A DNA stretch of 64,000 bases from Pedobacter sp. WC2423 (GCF_040822065.1 NZ_CP162005.1:2666001-2730000); one strand, 5' to 3'; positions 7,429-16,726 are shown, counted from the first letter of the stretch. Translations and numbers: made by a program. Notes: a model not told the origin generated them from the sequence alone.

Positions 7429-10400
7429 TTAGTTGAAGCTGTATCTCGCGCCAATCATAATCTGGTATCTTGAAGCAATAGTCAGATTGTCTCTGAATGT
7501 TTTGCCTGGTAAATTTTTATCAATAGTGTAAGAAGGAACTCCAGCAGAAGTTACAGAGCGGTATTGTAAAAAGTTAGTCATTGCCGGAGCTTGAGTAGTA
7601 CCCCAGTTTTTGTTTAACAGATTACCAATATTTACAAAATCAACAGAAATCTGGAAACGGCTCTTATCTTTTTCACCAGCTTTAGTGAAAATGTCCTGAG
7701 TAATTTTCACATCAAAACGATTAGCCCATGGATACTGACCACCATTTCTTTCAGTTACTTTACCTCTCATTGAGCTTAAATATTTATCCTGGCTGATATA
7801 AGCATCTAATCTTGCCCATTGAGAATCAGCACTCTCTGCTGCAAAAAGGACTTTTCCTTTATTATCCTTAATATCAGTAGTTACAAATTTGATATCATTT
7901 TTATCTTTTGGAACGTACATCAAATCATTTGATGTACTGTTATCACCATTCAGGTTACCTGAAGTTGTATAAGAGAAACGTGTATCACCGAAAACATCAC
8001 CATATGGAGAACCTTCATAAATAACACCGATTGTAGTAGGTAATTTTGAATTTAATGCAAAGTTGAAGTTAACTGCTGCAACGATACGATTCTTTACTAC
8101 ATAACTGCTGTAAGCAAGAACTGGTTTGTTAGGATCATTAACGATCTGGTTTCCTGTGAAAGCAGAGTTAGCCTGAGAACCTGGAGTCGAAGTAATATCA
8201 CGTGCATCGCTATAAGTATAAGCGATCATTGCATCCACATGTTTTCCAAAGCGTTTTTGTAATTGAGCAGTTAAGTTATAAGCGTAACCTTTATTTGTAT
8301 TATCCAATATAACTGCGTTAGTAAGGAATGGATTTATACGGTTAGCACTACCACCCGGGAATAAATCACGCGTATCACCTGAACCAGTTAACGTTTTTGT
8401 TGGTGCAATTAAATTCGCATCACGGTGATAGATTTCATTGATAGATTTGGTATAGATACCTTCTAATGTAGCAGTAATACCACCTGGTAAAACAAAATCA
8501 GCTGCTAAGTTAGATCTCCAGATTTGTGGAATTTTAAAATCCCCTGCAGTAGCGTTAATCGCATAAGTAGCAGGAACGCCACCGTTTGCTGGTACATATG
8601 CTGAAGGATTTGCACTAAACGGACGGTTAGTTGGATTATTCGAGAATTCATTTCCAAACATTAATCCGGTCTGACCCGCCTGGTTAACTAAATAAACACC
8701 TGGCATACCACCAGTAAAGATTCCGGTTCCACCTCTGATTTGAAGCGTTTGGTTACCTTTCACGTCCCAGTTAAAACCTACACGCGGAGAAAGCAGTATT
8801 TGTGTTTTAGGTAATTTTCCTACATCCAGTTTCTCACCATCACGGAAATTCGCAGCAGTAATTGCCGGGTTAGAAGGGATTTTCGAAGTATAAATAGGGA
8901 TATCTGCACGGATACCGTAAGTCAGTTTAAAGTTATCTTTAACCATCCATTCATCCTGTACATAAGCAGCAATAGGCGCTAAAGATAATTTAGCCATTGG
9001 ATTTGCTTCTCCATTGATTGGATAAGTTAACTGGTATAAACTAGGATTAGCAGGTTTAACACCTGGTACCTGAGTACCAGCAGCACTCATAAAGTCAGAC
9101 AAAGAGTTGTAACGGAACTGACCAAAATAGAACTGAGCGAATCCATTCGCATATTTTTGATATTGTCCTGAAGCACCAATAGTAATATTGTGATTTCCTG
9201 CGTAAATATTAAAGTTATCTGTAAATGAATAGATATCCTGGTTTAATACGTTTAAGCCACTGAATGGTTCAGTCCCAAGAGAAATGTAGTTTGAACCTGC
9301 TCCATTTTCGATATCAACAACCGGGAACGGGGTTCCGTAAGTTTTTCTATAATCACGGAAAGCCGAATAACTTACCTGCAGGTTATTTGAGAATTTATTT
9401 CCAAATCTTGAGTTCAGTTCGGCAGCTATCGATTTCGTATTGTTAAAGAAGCGATAACGCATGTTAGAGAAAATAGCAGAATTCTGGTTCGGTCCACGAG
9501 AAGGGTTTGAATTTGAACCACTTGGATTAATATCCTTGAATGAATTTAAATAGTTGTAACGAACAGTAAGTTTATTACTTGAATTGATATTCCAGTCCAG
9601 ACGAGCTGTTAAATTGTTTGCTTGCTGATCATTTGAATAGCCCTCATAAACGCCAGGATCATATCCGTATTTAGAAATTAATAAATTCTTTACCGCATCA
9701 AGGTCCGAAGCTAATACGTTGGAATAAGAACCACCTTTAACACCTCTGTTAGCATTAAAAGTAGTACCAGGAGCAACACTTCTGTTAATCTCACCATTAA
9801 TAAAGAAGAATAATTTATCTTTTATCAATGCACCACCTAAACGTACACCGAATGTTTTTGTAGTAAAAGCATTCGCTGGAGTTTTATCTAATTTAGTATC
9901 TCCAACATTATAGCCCTGTAAATTCTGATCTTTGTAAAAGGTATAAGCAGATCCCGAAAACTGGTTTGTACCGCTTTTGGTTACCGCATTTACACTACCA
10001 CCTGTAAAACCACCTTGCTTAACATCATAAGGAGCAATATTTACTGTAATCTGATCCAAAGCATCTAAAGATATAGGTTGTGCACCTGTACCACCGCCTG
10101 GCATTGCAGTTAAACCGAATGAGTTATTGAATTGTGATCCGTCAATAGTAAACGAGTTAAATTTATTGTTACGACCGGCAAAAGAGAAACCATCACCAGC
10201 AGAGTTAGACTGTGGAGTAAGTTTAGTTAAGTCAGTAATACTTCTGTTAAAAGTAGGTGCTCTTTCCAGCTGTTCACGGGAAATACTGGTTTGAGCTCCG
10301 GTACGTGAACTGTTAATCGTTTTATTTTGCTTTGAAACAATCGTAACCTCAGAAAGAGATTGAGAAGACTCTTCTAAAGTAAAGTTTGCTTTAAAATTCT

Positions 10401-10707
10401 GACCAAGCCCTAAAGTCACATCAGCAATAACAGAAGATTTGTAACCTATCATTGTGGCTGTGATCGTATATGGACCACCAACGTTAATGTTAGAGAAGTT
10501 AAAACGTCCGTCTGCTCTTGTAATTGTCTTATAAGTAGATCCGGTTGGCTTGTGAACAGCTACAACAGTTGCTCCTGGCAATGCACCTTTGACGTCTTTT
10601 ACCAGACCATTCATTGATGAGGTAGTAACCTGGGCGTTTGCAGAGAAAATGGTTCCCATAACCGCCAACATGATTACTACAATTTTAAATAGTAAAGATT
10701 TCTTCAT
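7429..10707 (-). CDS. Oar-like TonB-dependent outer-membrane receptor
   Basis: This outer-membrane receptor is about 1092 residues from the ATG at 10707. A longer in-frame start at 10815 adds 36 residues before a good signal peptide (MKKSLLFKIVVIMLAVMG ending in SANAQ), so the shorter start is preferred. An N-terminal carboxypeptidase-regulatory-like domain (MNGLVKDVKGALPGATVVAV) is followed by a plug domain (TSISREQLERAP; TVNIAPYDVKQGGFTGGSVN, characteristic of Oar proteins) and a long beta-barrel ending in an aromatic residue (YQIMIGARYSFN). Substrate is unknown; Oar proteins are large TonB-linked barrels and no SusD partner is present here. It is transcribed alone between its own promoter and terminator. 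Confidence 0.92.
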   Translation of the reverse strand: MKKSLLFKIVVIMLAVMGTIFSANAQVTTSSMNGLVKDVKGALPGATVVAVHKPTGSTYKTITRADGRFNFSNINVGGPYTITATMIGYKSSVIADVTLGLGQNFKANFTLEESSQSLSEVTIVSKQNKTINSSRTGAQTSISREQLERAPTFNRSITDLTKLTPQSNSAGDGFSFAGRNNKFNSFTIDGSQFNNSFGLTAMPGGGTGAQPISLDALDQITVNIAPYDVKQGGFTGGSVNAVTKSGTNQFSGSAYTFYKDQNLQGYNVGDTKLDKTPANAFTTKTFGVRLGGALIKDKLFFFINGEINRSVAPGTTFNANRGVKGGSYSNVLASDLDAVKNLLISKYGYDPGVYEGYSNDQQANNLTARLDWNINSSNKLTVRYNYLNSFKDINPSGSNSNPSRGPNQNSAIFSNMRYRFFNNTKSIAAELNSRFGNKFSNNLQVSYSAFRDYRKTYGTPFPVVDIENGAGSNYISLGTEPFSGLNVLNQDIYSFTDNFNIYAGNHNITIGASGQYQKYANGFAQFYFGQFRYNSLSDFMSAAGTQVPGVKPANPSLYQLTYPINGEANPMAKLSLAPIAAYVQDEWMVKDNFKLTYGIRADIPIYTSKIPSNPAITAANFRDGEKLDVGKLPKTQILLSPRVGFNWDVKGNQTLQIRGGTGIFTGGMPGVYLVNQAGQTGLMFGNEFSNNPTNRPFSANPSAYVPANGGVPATYAINATAGDFKIPQIWRSNLAADFVLPGGITATLEGIYTKSINEIYHRDANLIAPTKTLTGSGDTRDLFPGGSANRINPFLTNAVILDNTNKGYAYNLTAQLQKRFGKHVDAMIAYTYSDARDITSTPGSQANSAFTGNQIVNDPNKPVLAYSSYVVKNRIVAAVNFNFALNSKLPTTIGVIYEGSPYGDVFGDTRFSYTTSGNLNGDNSTSNDLMYVPKDKNDIKFVTTDIKDNKGKVLFAAESADSQWARLDAYISQDKYLSSMRGKVTERNGGQYPWANRFDVKITQDIFTKAGEKDKSRFQISVDFVNIGNLLNKNWGTTQAPAMTNFLQYRSVTSAGVPSYTIDKNLPGKTFRDNLTIASRYQIMIGARYSFN

Positions 10708-10776
10708 ACTTTCTTTATTAATGAATTTGTTTTGTTTTAAACGCAATGCGTTTAGATACATAATAGTTTGCAGCCA

Positions 10777-10784
10777 CAAAAGTA
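10777..10784 (-). promoter_or_regulatory. Bacteroidota -7 element for the Oar-like receptor
   Basis: TACTTTTG on the minus strand matches the Bacteroidota -7 consensus TAnnTTTG. It would start a transcript about 60 nt before the receptor ATG at 10707. No TTG lies at the ideal 17-23 nt spacing, so the -33 part is weak. Confidence 0.5.
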
Positions 10785-10815
10785 GAGATAAAATTAACAA
10801 CGTTTTAGCTTTCAA

Positions 10816-11173
10816 TGTTAATAAATCATTAATTATATATGTTTTTTATCCACACTTAACATTTATCATACCTGCTTAACCAGCACTTTATCAGTTAATT
10901 ATTTGGAATATCGAAAAATGACGCTATTTCCTGGAAACTGGTTTAGCCCTTAACACACTTACAAATTCAGCATTTATTCAGATTCAAATACTCAAATTGT
11001 TTATAGCTTTTTTTAAGCGAAACGAGCCAAATGCGGTTCGGGTAGCCTTCCTGCCCGGATTGTGGTTGGTGATGTTGCAGCTAAAAAGAAGCGTAAACAA
11101 ATGAGCAGGTGAATTTTAAATAGTTTCTTAACGTCACAAAAATCAAATACGCTATTTAACGAACATTTTTTTT
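10816..11173. other. Intergenic region with one G+C-richer patch, no gene called
   Basis: The region is mostly A+T-rich. A patch at about 11017-11112 is clearly richer in G+C. One plus-strand frame there reads GSGSLPARIVVGDVAAKKKR before a stop at 11110-11112. It has no start codon in a plausible place and matches nothing I recognise. It could be the tail of a lost gene. Confidence 0.35.
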
Positions 11174-11203
11174 TAATTTTGGGCTTTACTAAGTAAAGTC
11201 CCC
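11174..11203 (+). promoter_or_regulatory. lpdA promoter -7 element followed by an inverted repeat
   Basis: TAATTTTG (11174-11181) fits TAnnTTTG. It runs directly into GGGCTTTACT-AAGTAAAGTCCC (11181-11202), an almost perfect inverted repeat with one bulged base. The repeat would sit at the start of the transcript, where it could be an operator or a 5' stabilising hairpin. lpdA starts at 11215. Confidence 0.45.
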
Positions 11204-11214
11204 TATTAAAAGAT

Positions 11215-12603
11215 ATGAACTACGATGTAATTATAATAGGTAGCGGTCCCGGCGGATACGTTGCTGCAATCAGAGCGTCACAATTAGGTTTAAAAACTGC
11301 AATTGTAGAACGTGAATCCTTAGGCGGAATCTGCCTTAACTGGGGCTGTATCCCAACCAAAGCTTTATTAAAAAGTGCGCAGGTATTTGAATATATCAAT
11401 CATGCAGCAGAATACGGTATCAAAACTGCCGAAGCTGAAGCTGATTTCGCAGCTGTGATTAAACGCAGCCGTGGTGTAGCTGAAGGAATGAGCAAAGGCG
11501 TTCAGTTTTTAATGAAAAAAAACAAAATTGACGTAGTGATGGGTACCGGTAAAGTTAAACCGGGCAATAAAGTTGAAGTTAAAGGTGCAGACGGTTCTGC
11601 TTCAGAATTAACTGCAAAAAATATCATCCTTGCTACAGGCGGACGTTCAAAAGAATTGCCAAGTGTAAAGCAGGACGGTAAAAAAATCATCGGTTACAGA
11701 CAAGCAATGGTTTTACCTGAAATGCCTAAATCAATGGTTATCGTTGGTTCCGGAGCTATCGGAGTAGAATTTGCTTACTTCTATGCAACAATGGGAACAA
11801 AAGTAACTGTCGTTGAATTCATGGATAACATCGTTCCTGTAGAAGACGAAGACGTTTCTAAACAATTACTGCGCAGCTTCAAAAAAGTTGGTATCGAAGT
11901 GATGACCTCTTCAAGCGTTGAGTCAGTTGATACCACTGGTGCAGGCTGTAAAGTTCAGGTTAAAACTGCTGCTGGCATGCAAACCATCGAATGTGATATC
12001 GTTCTTTCTGCTGCTGGTGTAGTAGCTAACCTTGAAAACATAGGTCTGGAAGAAACAGGGATCAAAACTGAAAAAGGTAAAGTAGTAGTGGATGAATTCT
12101 ATAATACTTCTGTAAAAGGATATTATGCAATTGGTGATATCGTTGGCGGACAAGCTTTAGCGCACGTAGCCTCTGCTGAAGGGATTATCTGTGTGGAGAA
12201 AATCGCAGGTCAGTCTCCTGAGCCTTTAGATTACAACAACATCCCGGGCTGTACTTACTGCTCACCGGAAATTGCTTCTGTAGGTTACACAGAAAAAGCA
12301 GCGAAAGCAGCTGGTTATGAACTGAAAATTGGTAAATTCCCGTTCTCAGCTTCAGGTAAAGCTAGTGCAGCTGGTGCAAAAGATGGTTTCATCAAAATGA
12401 TTTATGACGCTAAATACGGTGAACTTTTAGGTGCTCACATGATCGGTGCCAACGTAACTGAATTAATTGCAGAAATCGTTGTTGCCCGTAAATTAGAAAC
12501 TACTGGTCACGAAATGTTAAAAGCTGTCCACCCTCACCCAACTATGAGTGAAGCCATTATGGAAGCTACTGCTGATGCTTACGGAGAAGTAATTCACTTG
12601 TAA
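11215..12603 (+). CDS. lpdA: Dihydrolipoyl dehydrogenase (E3)
   Basis: This 462-residue FAD-dependent enzyme reoxidises the dihydrolipoyl groups of pyruvate and 2-oxoglutarate dehydrogenase complexes (and glycine cleavage) with NAD+. An FAD-binding GxGxxG lies at the N terminus (IIGSGPGGYVAAIRASQLG). The redox disulfide motif is GGICLNWGCIPTKAL (Cys residues near 40 and 45). The NAD-binding GxGxxG is VGSGAIGVEFA (near 178), and the C-terminal dimer-interface His-Glu segment is AVHPHPTMSEAIMEA. Length is normal for the family. It is a single gene between its own promoter and terminator; the E1/E2 genes are not nearby. Confidence 0.96.
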   Translation: MNYDVIIIGSGPGGYVAAIRASQLGLKTAIVERESLGGICLNWGCIPTKALLKSAQVFEYINHAAEYGIKTAEAEADFAAVIKRSRGVAEGMSKGVQFLMKKNKIDVVMGTGKVKPGNKVEVKGADGSASELTAKNIILATGGRSKELPSVKQDGKKIIGYRQAMVLPEMPKSMVIVGSGAIGVEFAYFYATMGTKVTVVEFMDNIVPVEDEDVSKQLLRSFKKVGIEVMTSSSVESVDTTGAGCKVQVKTAAGMQTIECDIVLSAAGVVANLENIGLEETGIKTEKGKVVVDEFYNTSVKGYYAIGDIVGGQALAHVASAEGIICVEKIAGQSPEPLDYNNIPGCTYCSPEIASVGYTEKAAKAAGYELKIGKFPFSASGKASAAGAKDGFIKMIYDAKYGELLGAHMIGANVTELIAEIVVARKLETTGHEMLKAVHPHPTMSEAIMEATADAYGEVIHL

Positions 12604-12626
12604 AAAATAGCTTATATAATTAATGG

Positions 12627-12660
12627 AAACCCGCTGATAACTCAGCGGGTTTCTTATTTT
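12627..12660 (+). terminator. Rho-independent terminator of lpdA
   Basis: AAACCCGCTGA (12627-12637) pairs perfectly with TCAGCGGGTTT (12642-12652) around TAAC, then a T-rich tail. Confidence 0.88.
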
Positions 12661-12684
12661 TACAGCATACCAAATTTTATTCAG

Positions 12685-13524
12685 ATGAACTTACATACTA
12701 TAGATACCGGATTATTTAAACTGGATGGTGGTGCAATGTTTGGCGTGGTTCCGAAATCTATCTGGCAAAAAAGTAATCCCGCTGATGCAAATAATATGTG
12801 TACCTGGGCTATGCGCTGTTTATTAGTAGAAGACGGCAACCGCCTGATTTTGATTGACACAGGTATAGGGAATAAACAGGATGAAAAATTTCTGAGCCAT
12901 TATTACCTGCATGGAGAAGATACGATGGAAAAGTCACTGGCAGCAAAAGGGTTCAGTACAGCTGATATTACAGATGTATTTCTGACCCATTTACACTTTG
13001 ACCATTGCGGAGGAGCGATTGTCCGCGAAGGTGAAAAACTGGTCCCTGCCTTTAAACAAGCTACTTACTGGAGTAACGAAAAACACTGGAACTGGGCAGT
13101 TCATCCCAATGACCGGGAAAAAGCTTCATTTCTGAAAGATAATATCCTGCCATTACAAGAAAGCGGGCAGTTGAAATTCATTGATGATCAGGAAGGAATT
13201 GAATTTCAATCCGGCTTTAAAGTGCGTTTCGCATTTGGCCATACCGATGCAATGATGTTGCCCGAACTGACCTACAAAGATCATACGATTATTTATACAG
13301 CAGATTTACTGCCTTCTGCCGGCCATATTCCCCTGCCTTATGTCATGTCTTATGACATGTTCCCCCTGCAGACCTTAAAAGAAAAGAAAGCATTTTTAGA
13401 AGAGGCTGCTGCTCAAAACTATATTCTTTATTTAGAGCATGATTCTGTTAATGAATGCTGTACTGTACAGCAAACTGAAAAAGGGATCAGACTAAAAGAA
13501 ACTTTCAAACTGGCTGATTTATAA
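12685..13524 (+). CDS. MBL-fold metallo-hydrolase
   Basis: This 279-residue protein has the metallo-beta-lactamase fold. The metal-binding motif HxHxDH is seen in THLHFDHCGG (near residue 100). Further ligands are a His in FAFGHTDAMM (near 187), an Asp in IYTADLLPS, and a late His in LYLEHDS. It is cytoplasmic, with no signal peptide. Its closest general class is lactonase/phosphodiesterase-like MBL hydrolases, and the substrate cannot be assigned. It starts about 25 bp after the lpdA terminator and is probably a single-gene transcript. Confidence 0.88.
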   Translation: MNLHTIDTGLFKLDGGAMFGVVPKSIWQKSNPADANNMCTWAMRCLLVEDGNRLILIDTGIGNKQDEKFLSHYYLHGEDTMEKSLAAKGFSTADITDVFLTHLHFDHCGGAIVREGEKLVPAFKQATYWSNEKHWNWAVHPNDREKASFLKDNILPLQESGQLKFIDDQEGIEFQSGFKVRFAFGHTDAMMLPELTYKDHTIIYTADLLPSAGHIPLPYVMSYDMFPLQTLKEKKAFLEEAAAQNYILYLEHDSVNECCTVQQTEKGIRLKETFKLADL

Positions 13525-13554
13525 CCTGGTTGTTAATCCAGGATAACATGCAGC

Positions 13555-13767
13555 TTAGACAGGCATTGGATTGTACTCCAGGATATCTCCCGGCTGACAG
13601 TCCAGTGCCTTACAAATAGCCGCCAAGGTTTCCAGCCGGATCGCTTTTGCTTTTCCGGTTTTCAGGATAGAAAGATTAGATAAGGTAAGACCAACCTTCA
13701 GGCTCAATCCCGTAAGAGAAACTTTGCGTTTCGCGAGCATTACATCCAGATTAATGACTATAGGCAT
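13555..13767 (-). CDS. Small XRE-family (Cro/cI-type) DNA-binding protein
   Basis: The gene encodes a 70-residue protein that is almost entirely a helix-turn-helix domain (MLAKRKVSLTGLSLKVGLTL, then NLSILKTGKAKAIRLETLAA). It ends with the family signature ICKALDCQPGDILEY. I prefer the ATG at 13767 because proteins of this type usually begin MPIVINLDVML. An in-frame ATG at 13830 would add 21 residues. Such small proteins act as dimeric transcription regulators, often of adjacent genes or of themselves. The target is unknown. It faces the sigma-factor promoter region across about 400 bp. Confidence 0.85.
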   Translation of the reverse strand: MPIVINLDVMLAKRKVSLTGLSLKVGLTLSNLSILKTGKAKAIRLETLAAICKALDCQPGDILEYNPMPV

Positions 13768-13830
13768 ATGCGATTTGTTATTGAATTTATAGCTGTAAAA
13801 ATCAGTAAAATTGCCGGCTTTTGCAGACAT

Positions 13831-14227
13831 CTTTTTTTTAAATGATAGAATTTTAAGAAAAATTATAAAAAATCAGCCTGACAATATCAAACAATACTGA
13901 CATACAACTGTTAAGTGAGAAACATTTTTTAAATTAATTTATCATATTAAATCAATAAAACGCTATGATTTCCATAAAAAAAATTGATCTGACTAAAACA
14001 TGAATTATTAAATAACAAGCATTTATCATTGATATGCAATAAATAATGTACATTTTTCAATATAAGACAGGCATACTGTCAAATGTACTTTGGAATAATT
14101 ATTGCTATTAAATTATCGTATAATTAAGCAGTGCAAAAGTAACGTTTTCAGGAATTTATGTTTTTAAATTGCCTTTTAATCCTTACTTTTGCACGTTCTA
14201 ACACATAAAGAGCACCAAAGCATATAA
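13831..14227. other. A+T-rich intergenic region between XRE gene and sigma-factor gene
   Basis: No open frame of interest is seen. The region is strongly A+T-rich and ends in the divergent promoter pair described at 14131-14194. A minus-strand transcript from there would give the XRE gene a leader of roughly 300-360 nt. Confidence 0.5.
14131..14194. promoter_or_regulatory. Back-to-back -7 elements in a 12-bp inverted repeat
   Basis: GTGCAAAAGTAA (14131-14142) and TTACTTTTGCAC (14183-14194) are perfect reverse complements. Each contains TACTTTTG, a match to TAnnTTTG, reading outwards: minus strand toward the XRE gene and plus strand toward the sigma gene (5' leader about 30 nt). No good -33 TTG is seen at either. 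Confidence 0.55.
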
Positions 14228-15088
14228 ATGAGACAACTCAAAATCACCCAATCCATAACCAATCGCGAGAGTCAATCTCTAGACAAATATCTTCATGAGA
14301 TTGGTAAAGTAGATTTAATCACCGCAGAAGAAGAAGTAATACTGGCAAGAAAGATACGTGAAGGTGATCAGGCCGCATTAGAGCGTCTGACAAAAACAAA
14401 CTTACGTTTTGTTGTTTCTGTAGCTAAACAGTATCAAAATCAGGGATTAACTTTAGGTGATTTAATTAATGAGGGTAATCTTGGACTAATCAAAGCTGCT
14501 AAACGCTTTGATGAAACCAAAGGTTTCAAATTTATCTCTTATGCAGTATGGTGGATTCGTCAGTCAATTTTACAGGCTATTGCTGAACAAAGCCGTATTG
14601 TACGTCTTCCATTAAACCAGGTTGGTTCATTGAGTAAGATCAGTAAAGCATTCTCTAAATTAGAGCAGGAATTTGAACGCGAACCTTCTCCTGAAGAATT
14701 AGCTGATATCCTTGAAACAACTGTTGATAAGATTTCTGATACTTTAAGTAATTCAGGAAGACATGTATCAATGGATGCTCCTTTTGTTCAGGGTGAAGAA
14801 AATACGCTGCTGGATGTTTTAGAAAACCATGAGCCAAATACAGACAGTAGTTTAATTAACGAATCTCTTTCTGAAGAGATCAAACGTTCATTATCTACCC
14901 TGACTGAACGTGAACGTGAAATCATCGTTCTTTTCTTTGGCTTAAGCACTAACCACCCGCTTTCTCTGGAAGAAATCGGGGAGAAATTTAACTTAACCCG
15001 TGAGCGTGTGCGCCAGATTAAAGACAAAGCACTACAACGTTTACGCCATACCTCACGTAGTAAAATATTAAAATCATACTTAGGTTAA
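14228..15088 (+). CDS. rpoD: Primary RNA polymerase sigma factor (sigma-70/RpoD type)
   Basis: This 286-residue housekeeping sigma factor lacks the long region 1.1, as is usual in Bacteroidota. Region 1.2 is [20 protein letters not shown]. Region 2 includes [37 protein letters not shown] and [20 protein letters not shown]. Region 3 begins [20 protein letters not shown]. Region 4.2 ends with the -35-binding [23 protein letters not shown]. This factor should read the TTG-N19-TAnnTTTG promoters seen elsewhere in this window. It lies between a promoter pair upstream and a terminator at 15143. Confidence 0.95.
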   Translation: MRQLKITQSITNRESQSLDKYLHEIGKVDLITAEEEVILARKIREGDQAALERLTKTNLRFVVSVAKQYQNQGLTLGDLINEGNLGLIKAAKRFDETKGFKFISYAVWWIRQSILQAIAEQSRIVRLPLNQVGSLSKISKAFSKLEQEFEREPSPEELADILETTVDKISDTLSNSGRHVSMDAPFVQGEENTLLDVLENHEPNTDSSLINESLSEEIKRSLSTLTEREREIIVLFFGLSTNHPLSLEEIGEKFNLTRERVRQIKDKALQRLRHTSRSKILKSYLG

Positions 15089-15142
15089 TATCTTGATGGT
15101 CATTTAAAATTTAAATAGACACTCAGGTTAAATATCGGACAG

Positions 15143-15171
15143 AAAAAGATTGGGTTTCCCCCAATCTTTTT
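15143..15171 (+). terminator. Rho-independent terminator of rpoD
   Basis: AAAAAGATTGGG (15143-15154) pairs over 12 bp with CCCAATCTTTTT (15160-15171), ending in a T run. The same bases form the -33 to -7 spacer of the next gene's promoter. Confidence 0.85.
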
Positions 15172-15179
15172 TACTTTTG
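15150..15179 (+). promoter_or_regulatory. Promoter of the GAPDH gene (TTG-N19-TACTTTTG)
   Basis: TTG at 15150-15152, a 19-nt spacer and TACTTTTG at 15172-15179 form a full Bacteroidota promoter. The GAPDH ATG is at 15206, giving a leader of about 20 nt. The spacer is the loop and 3' arm of the rpoD terminator. Confidence 0.75.
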
Positions 15180-15205
15180 TGGCATTCTAACCAAATAATC
15201 CCGAT

Positions 15206-16654
15206 ATGTTTAATCAATACCAATCCGAATTTCAGAACTGGATTGAAAAAGAGAAAAAAGCAGTTGAACTACTAAATGTTGTCGGCCAGTTATGGTTCGA
15301 CAGATCTATTGAACTTGTGCTTTTTCGCAAACCATTATTCGACGTAGGCAGCAGTGAAATCCTTGCTCACCACCAGTACGCTAAAGAAATTTCAGGCAAA
15401 GACATTAACATTTATGAGACACTGGAGCTCGCCAATGAAATTGCCAGATGCAACCTTGCCCCTTCCCGTGTTGACATCGGAAGACTTGCAGCAGAATGGC
15501 TGGATGAAAACAATGATTTTGCAACAATGCACGATTTTGTCATCAGCAAACTCAGCCGTCACATTGGTAAAGACAAGATCAGTCTTTTACCGAAAGACGT
15601 TGTCCTGTTTGGTTTCGGAAGAATTGGCAGACTGGCCGCAAGAGAATTAATCCTGCAGGCTGGTAAAGGTGAACAGCTCAGACTGCGCGCTATCGTAACC
15701 AGGACTTATAGTGATGAGGAATTAATCAAACGTGCAGAATTATTACGTACAGACTCTGTTCATGGAACTTTTAACGGGATTATTATTGAAGACTTTATCA
15801 ATAAAGCACTGATCATCAATGGACAAACTATCTATTTCATTGAAGCTAACCATCCTGAAGATATCGACTACACAACTTATGGTATTGCAGACGCTTTATT
15901 AATTGATAATACAGGCGTATTCCGTGACCGTGAAGGACTTAGCCGCCATCTTGCAGCTAATGGTATAGCTAAGGTATTATTAACTGCACCAGCCAAAGGA
16001 GACATTCCAAACATAGTTGCTGGAATCAATGACGCAGATTTCGATTTTACAAAAGAAACAATCGTATCCAATGCTTCTTGTACCACCAACGCTATTGTTC
16101 CGGTATTAAAAGTTATCGATCAGGCTTTTGGTATTGAAAAGGGACATATAGAAACGATCCACTCTTATACAAACGATCAGAATTTATTAGATAACTACCA
16201 TAAAAAATATCGTCGCGGCAGGTCTGCGGCTTTAAATATGGTCATCACTGAAACCGGAGCAGATAAAGCAGTAGCTAAAGTAATTCCGCATCTGGGTGGA
16301 AAACTGACAGGCAATGCAGTGCGTGTCCCTACACCTAATGTTTCACTGGCTATTCTTAATTTATCATTGAATAAAGTAACTTCAAGAGATGAAGTTATAG
16401 AGATGATCAAACAAGCATCACTTTTTGGTGATCTGTCTGAACAAATAGAATTCTCTATCTCCAATGAACTGGTAAGCTCTGATTTAATCGGAAACAGCCA
16501 TGCTTCAATTATTGACGGCCCGGCCACAATTATGGCAAAAGACAATAAGTCTGTCGTGATTTACACCTGGTATGACAATGAATACGGCTATACAAGACAA
16601 GTGATCCGCCTGGCTAAAAAACTAGCTGGTGTAGTTCGTTTAACTTATTACTAG
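15206..16654 (+). CDS. gap: Glyceraldehyde-3-phosphate dehydrogenase, long form
   Basis: This 482-residue NAD(P)-dependent GAPDH acts in glycolysis/gluconeogenesis. It is about 140 residues longer than the classic enzyme because of an N-terminal extension (residues 1-130, helical, no recognised domain). The core starts with the Rossmann segment VVLFGFGRIGRLAARELILQ. The catalytic Cys lies in SNASCTTNAIVPVLKVI (near residue 293) and the catalytic His in IETIHSYTNDQNLLD. The C-terminal helix has WYDNEYGYTRQVIRLAKKL. Long GAPDHs of this build occur in Bacteroidota. Cofactor preference cannot be read reliably. Confidence 0.93.
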   Translation: MFNQYQSEFQNWIEKEKKAVELLNVVGQLWFDRSIELVLFRKPLFDVGSSEILAHHQYAKEISGKDINIYETLELANEIARCNLAPSRVDIGRLAAEWLDENNDFATMHDFVISKLSRHIGKDKISLLPKDVVLFGFGRIGRLAARELILQAGKGEQLRLRAIVTRTYSDEELIKRAELLRTDSVHGTFNGIIIEDFINKALIINGQTIYFIEANHPEDIDYTTYGIADALLIDNTGVFRDREGLSRHLAANGIAKVLLTAPAKGDIPNIVAGINDADFDFTKETIVSNASCTTNAIVPVLKVIDQAFGIEKGHIETIHSYTNDQNLLDNYHKKYRRGRSAALNMVITETGADKAVAKVIPHLGGKLTGNAVRVPTPNVSLAILNLSLNKVTSRDEVIEMIKQASLFGDLSEQIEFSISNELVSSDLIGNSHASIIDGPATIMAKDNKSVVIYTWYDNEYGYTRQVIRLAKKLAGVVRLTYY

Positions 16655-16674
16655 CACCATTTAAATCAGGAAAT

Positions 16675-16705
16675 AAAAAGGGCCGGCAATTCATCCGGCC
16701 CTTTT
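16675..16705. terminator. Bidirectional terminator between GAPDH and aldo/keto reductase
   Basis: AAAAGGGCCGG (16676-16686) pairs with CCGGCCCTTTT (16695-16705) around 8 nt. It has A and T runs on both sides and lies between convergent genes. Confidence 0.88.
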
Positions 16706-16726
16706 CTATAGCAAAAGATAATTTGT

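Noticed and set aside
14169..14191. Full -33/-7 promoter for rpoD using the TTG at 14169
   Set aside because: The spacing is about 12 nt, too short for the Bacteroidota promoter. Only the -7 box is kept.
16195..16545. Minus-strand frame opposite GAPDH and similar antisense frames in other genes
   Set aside because: They mirror the codon pattern of the real gene and have no motif of their own.
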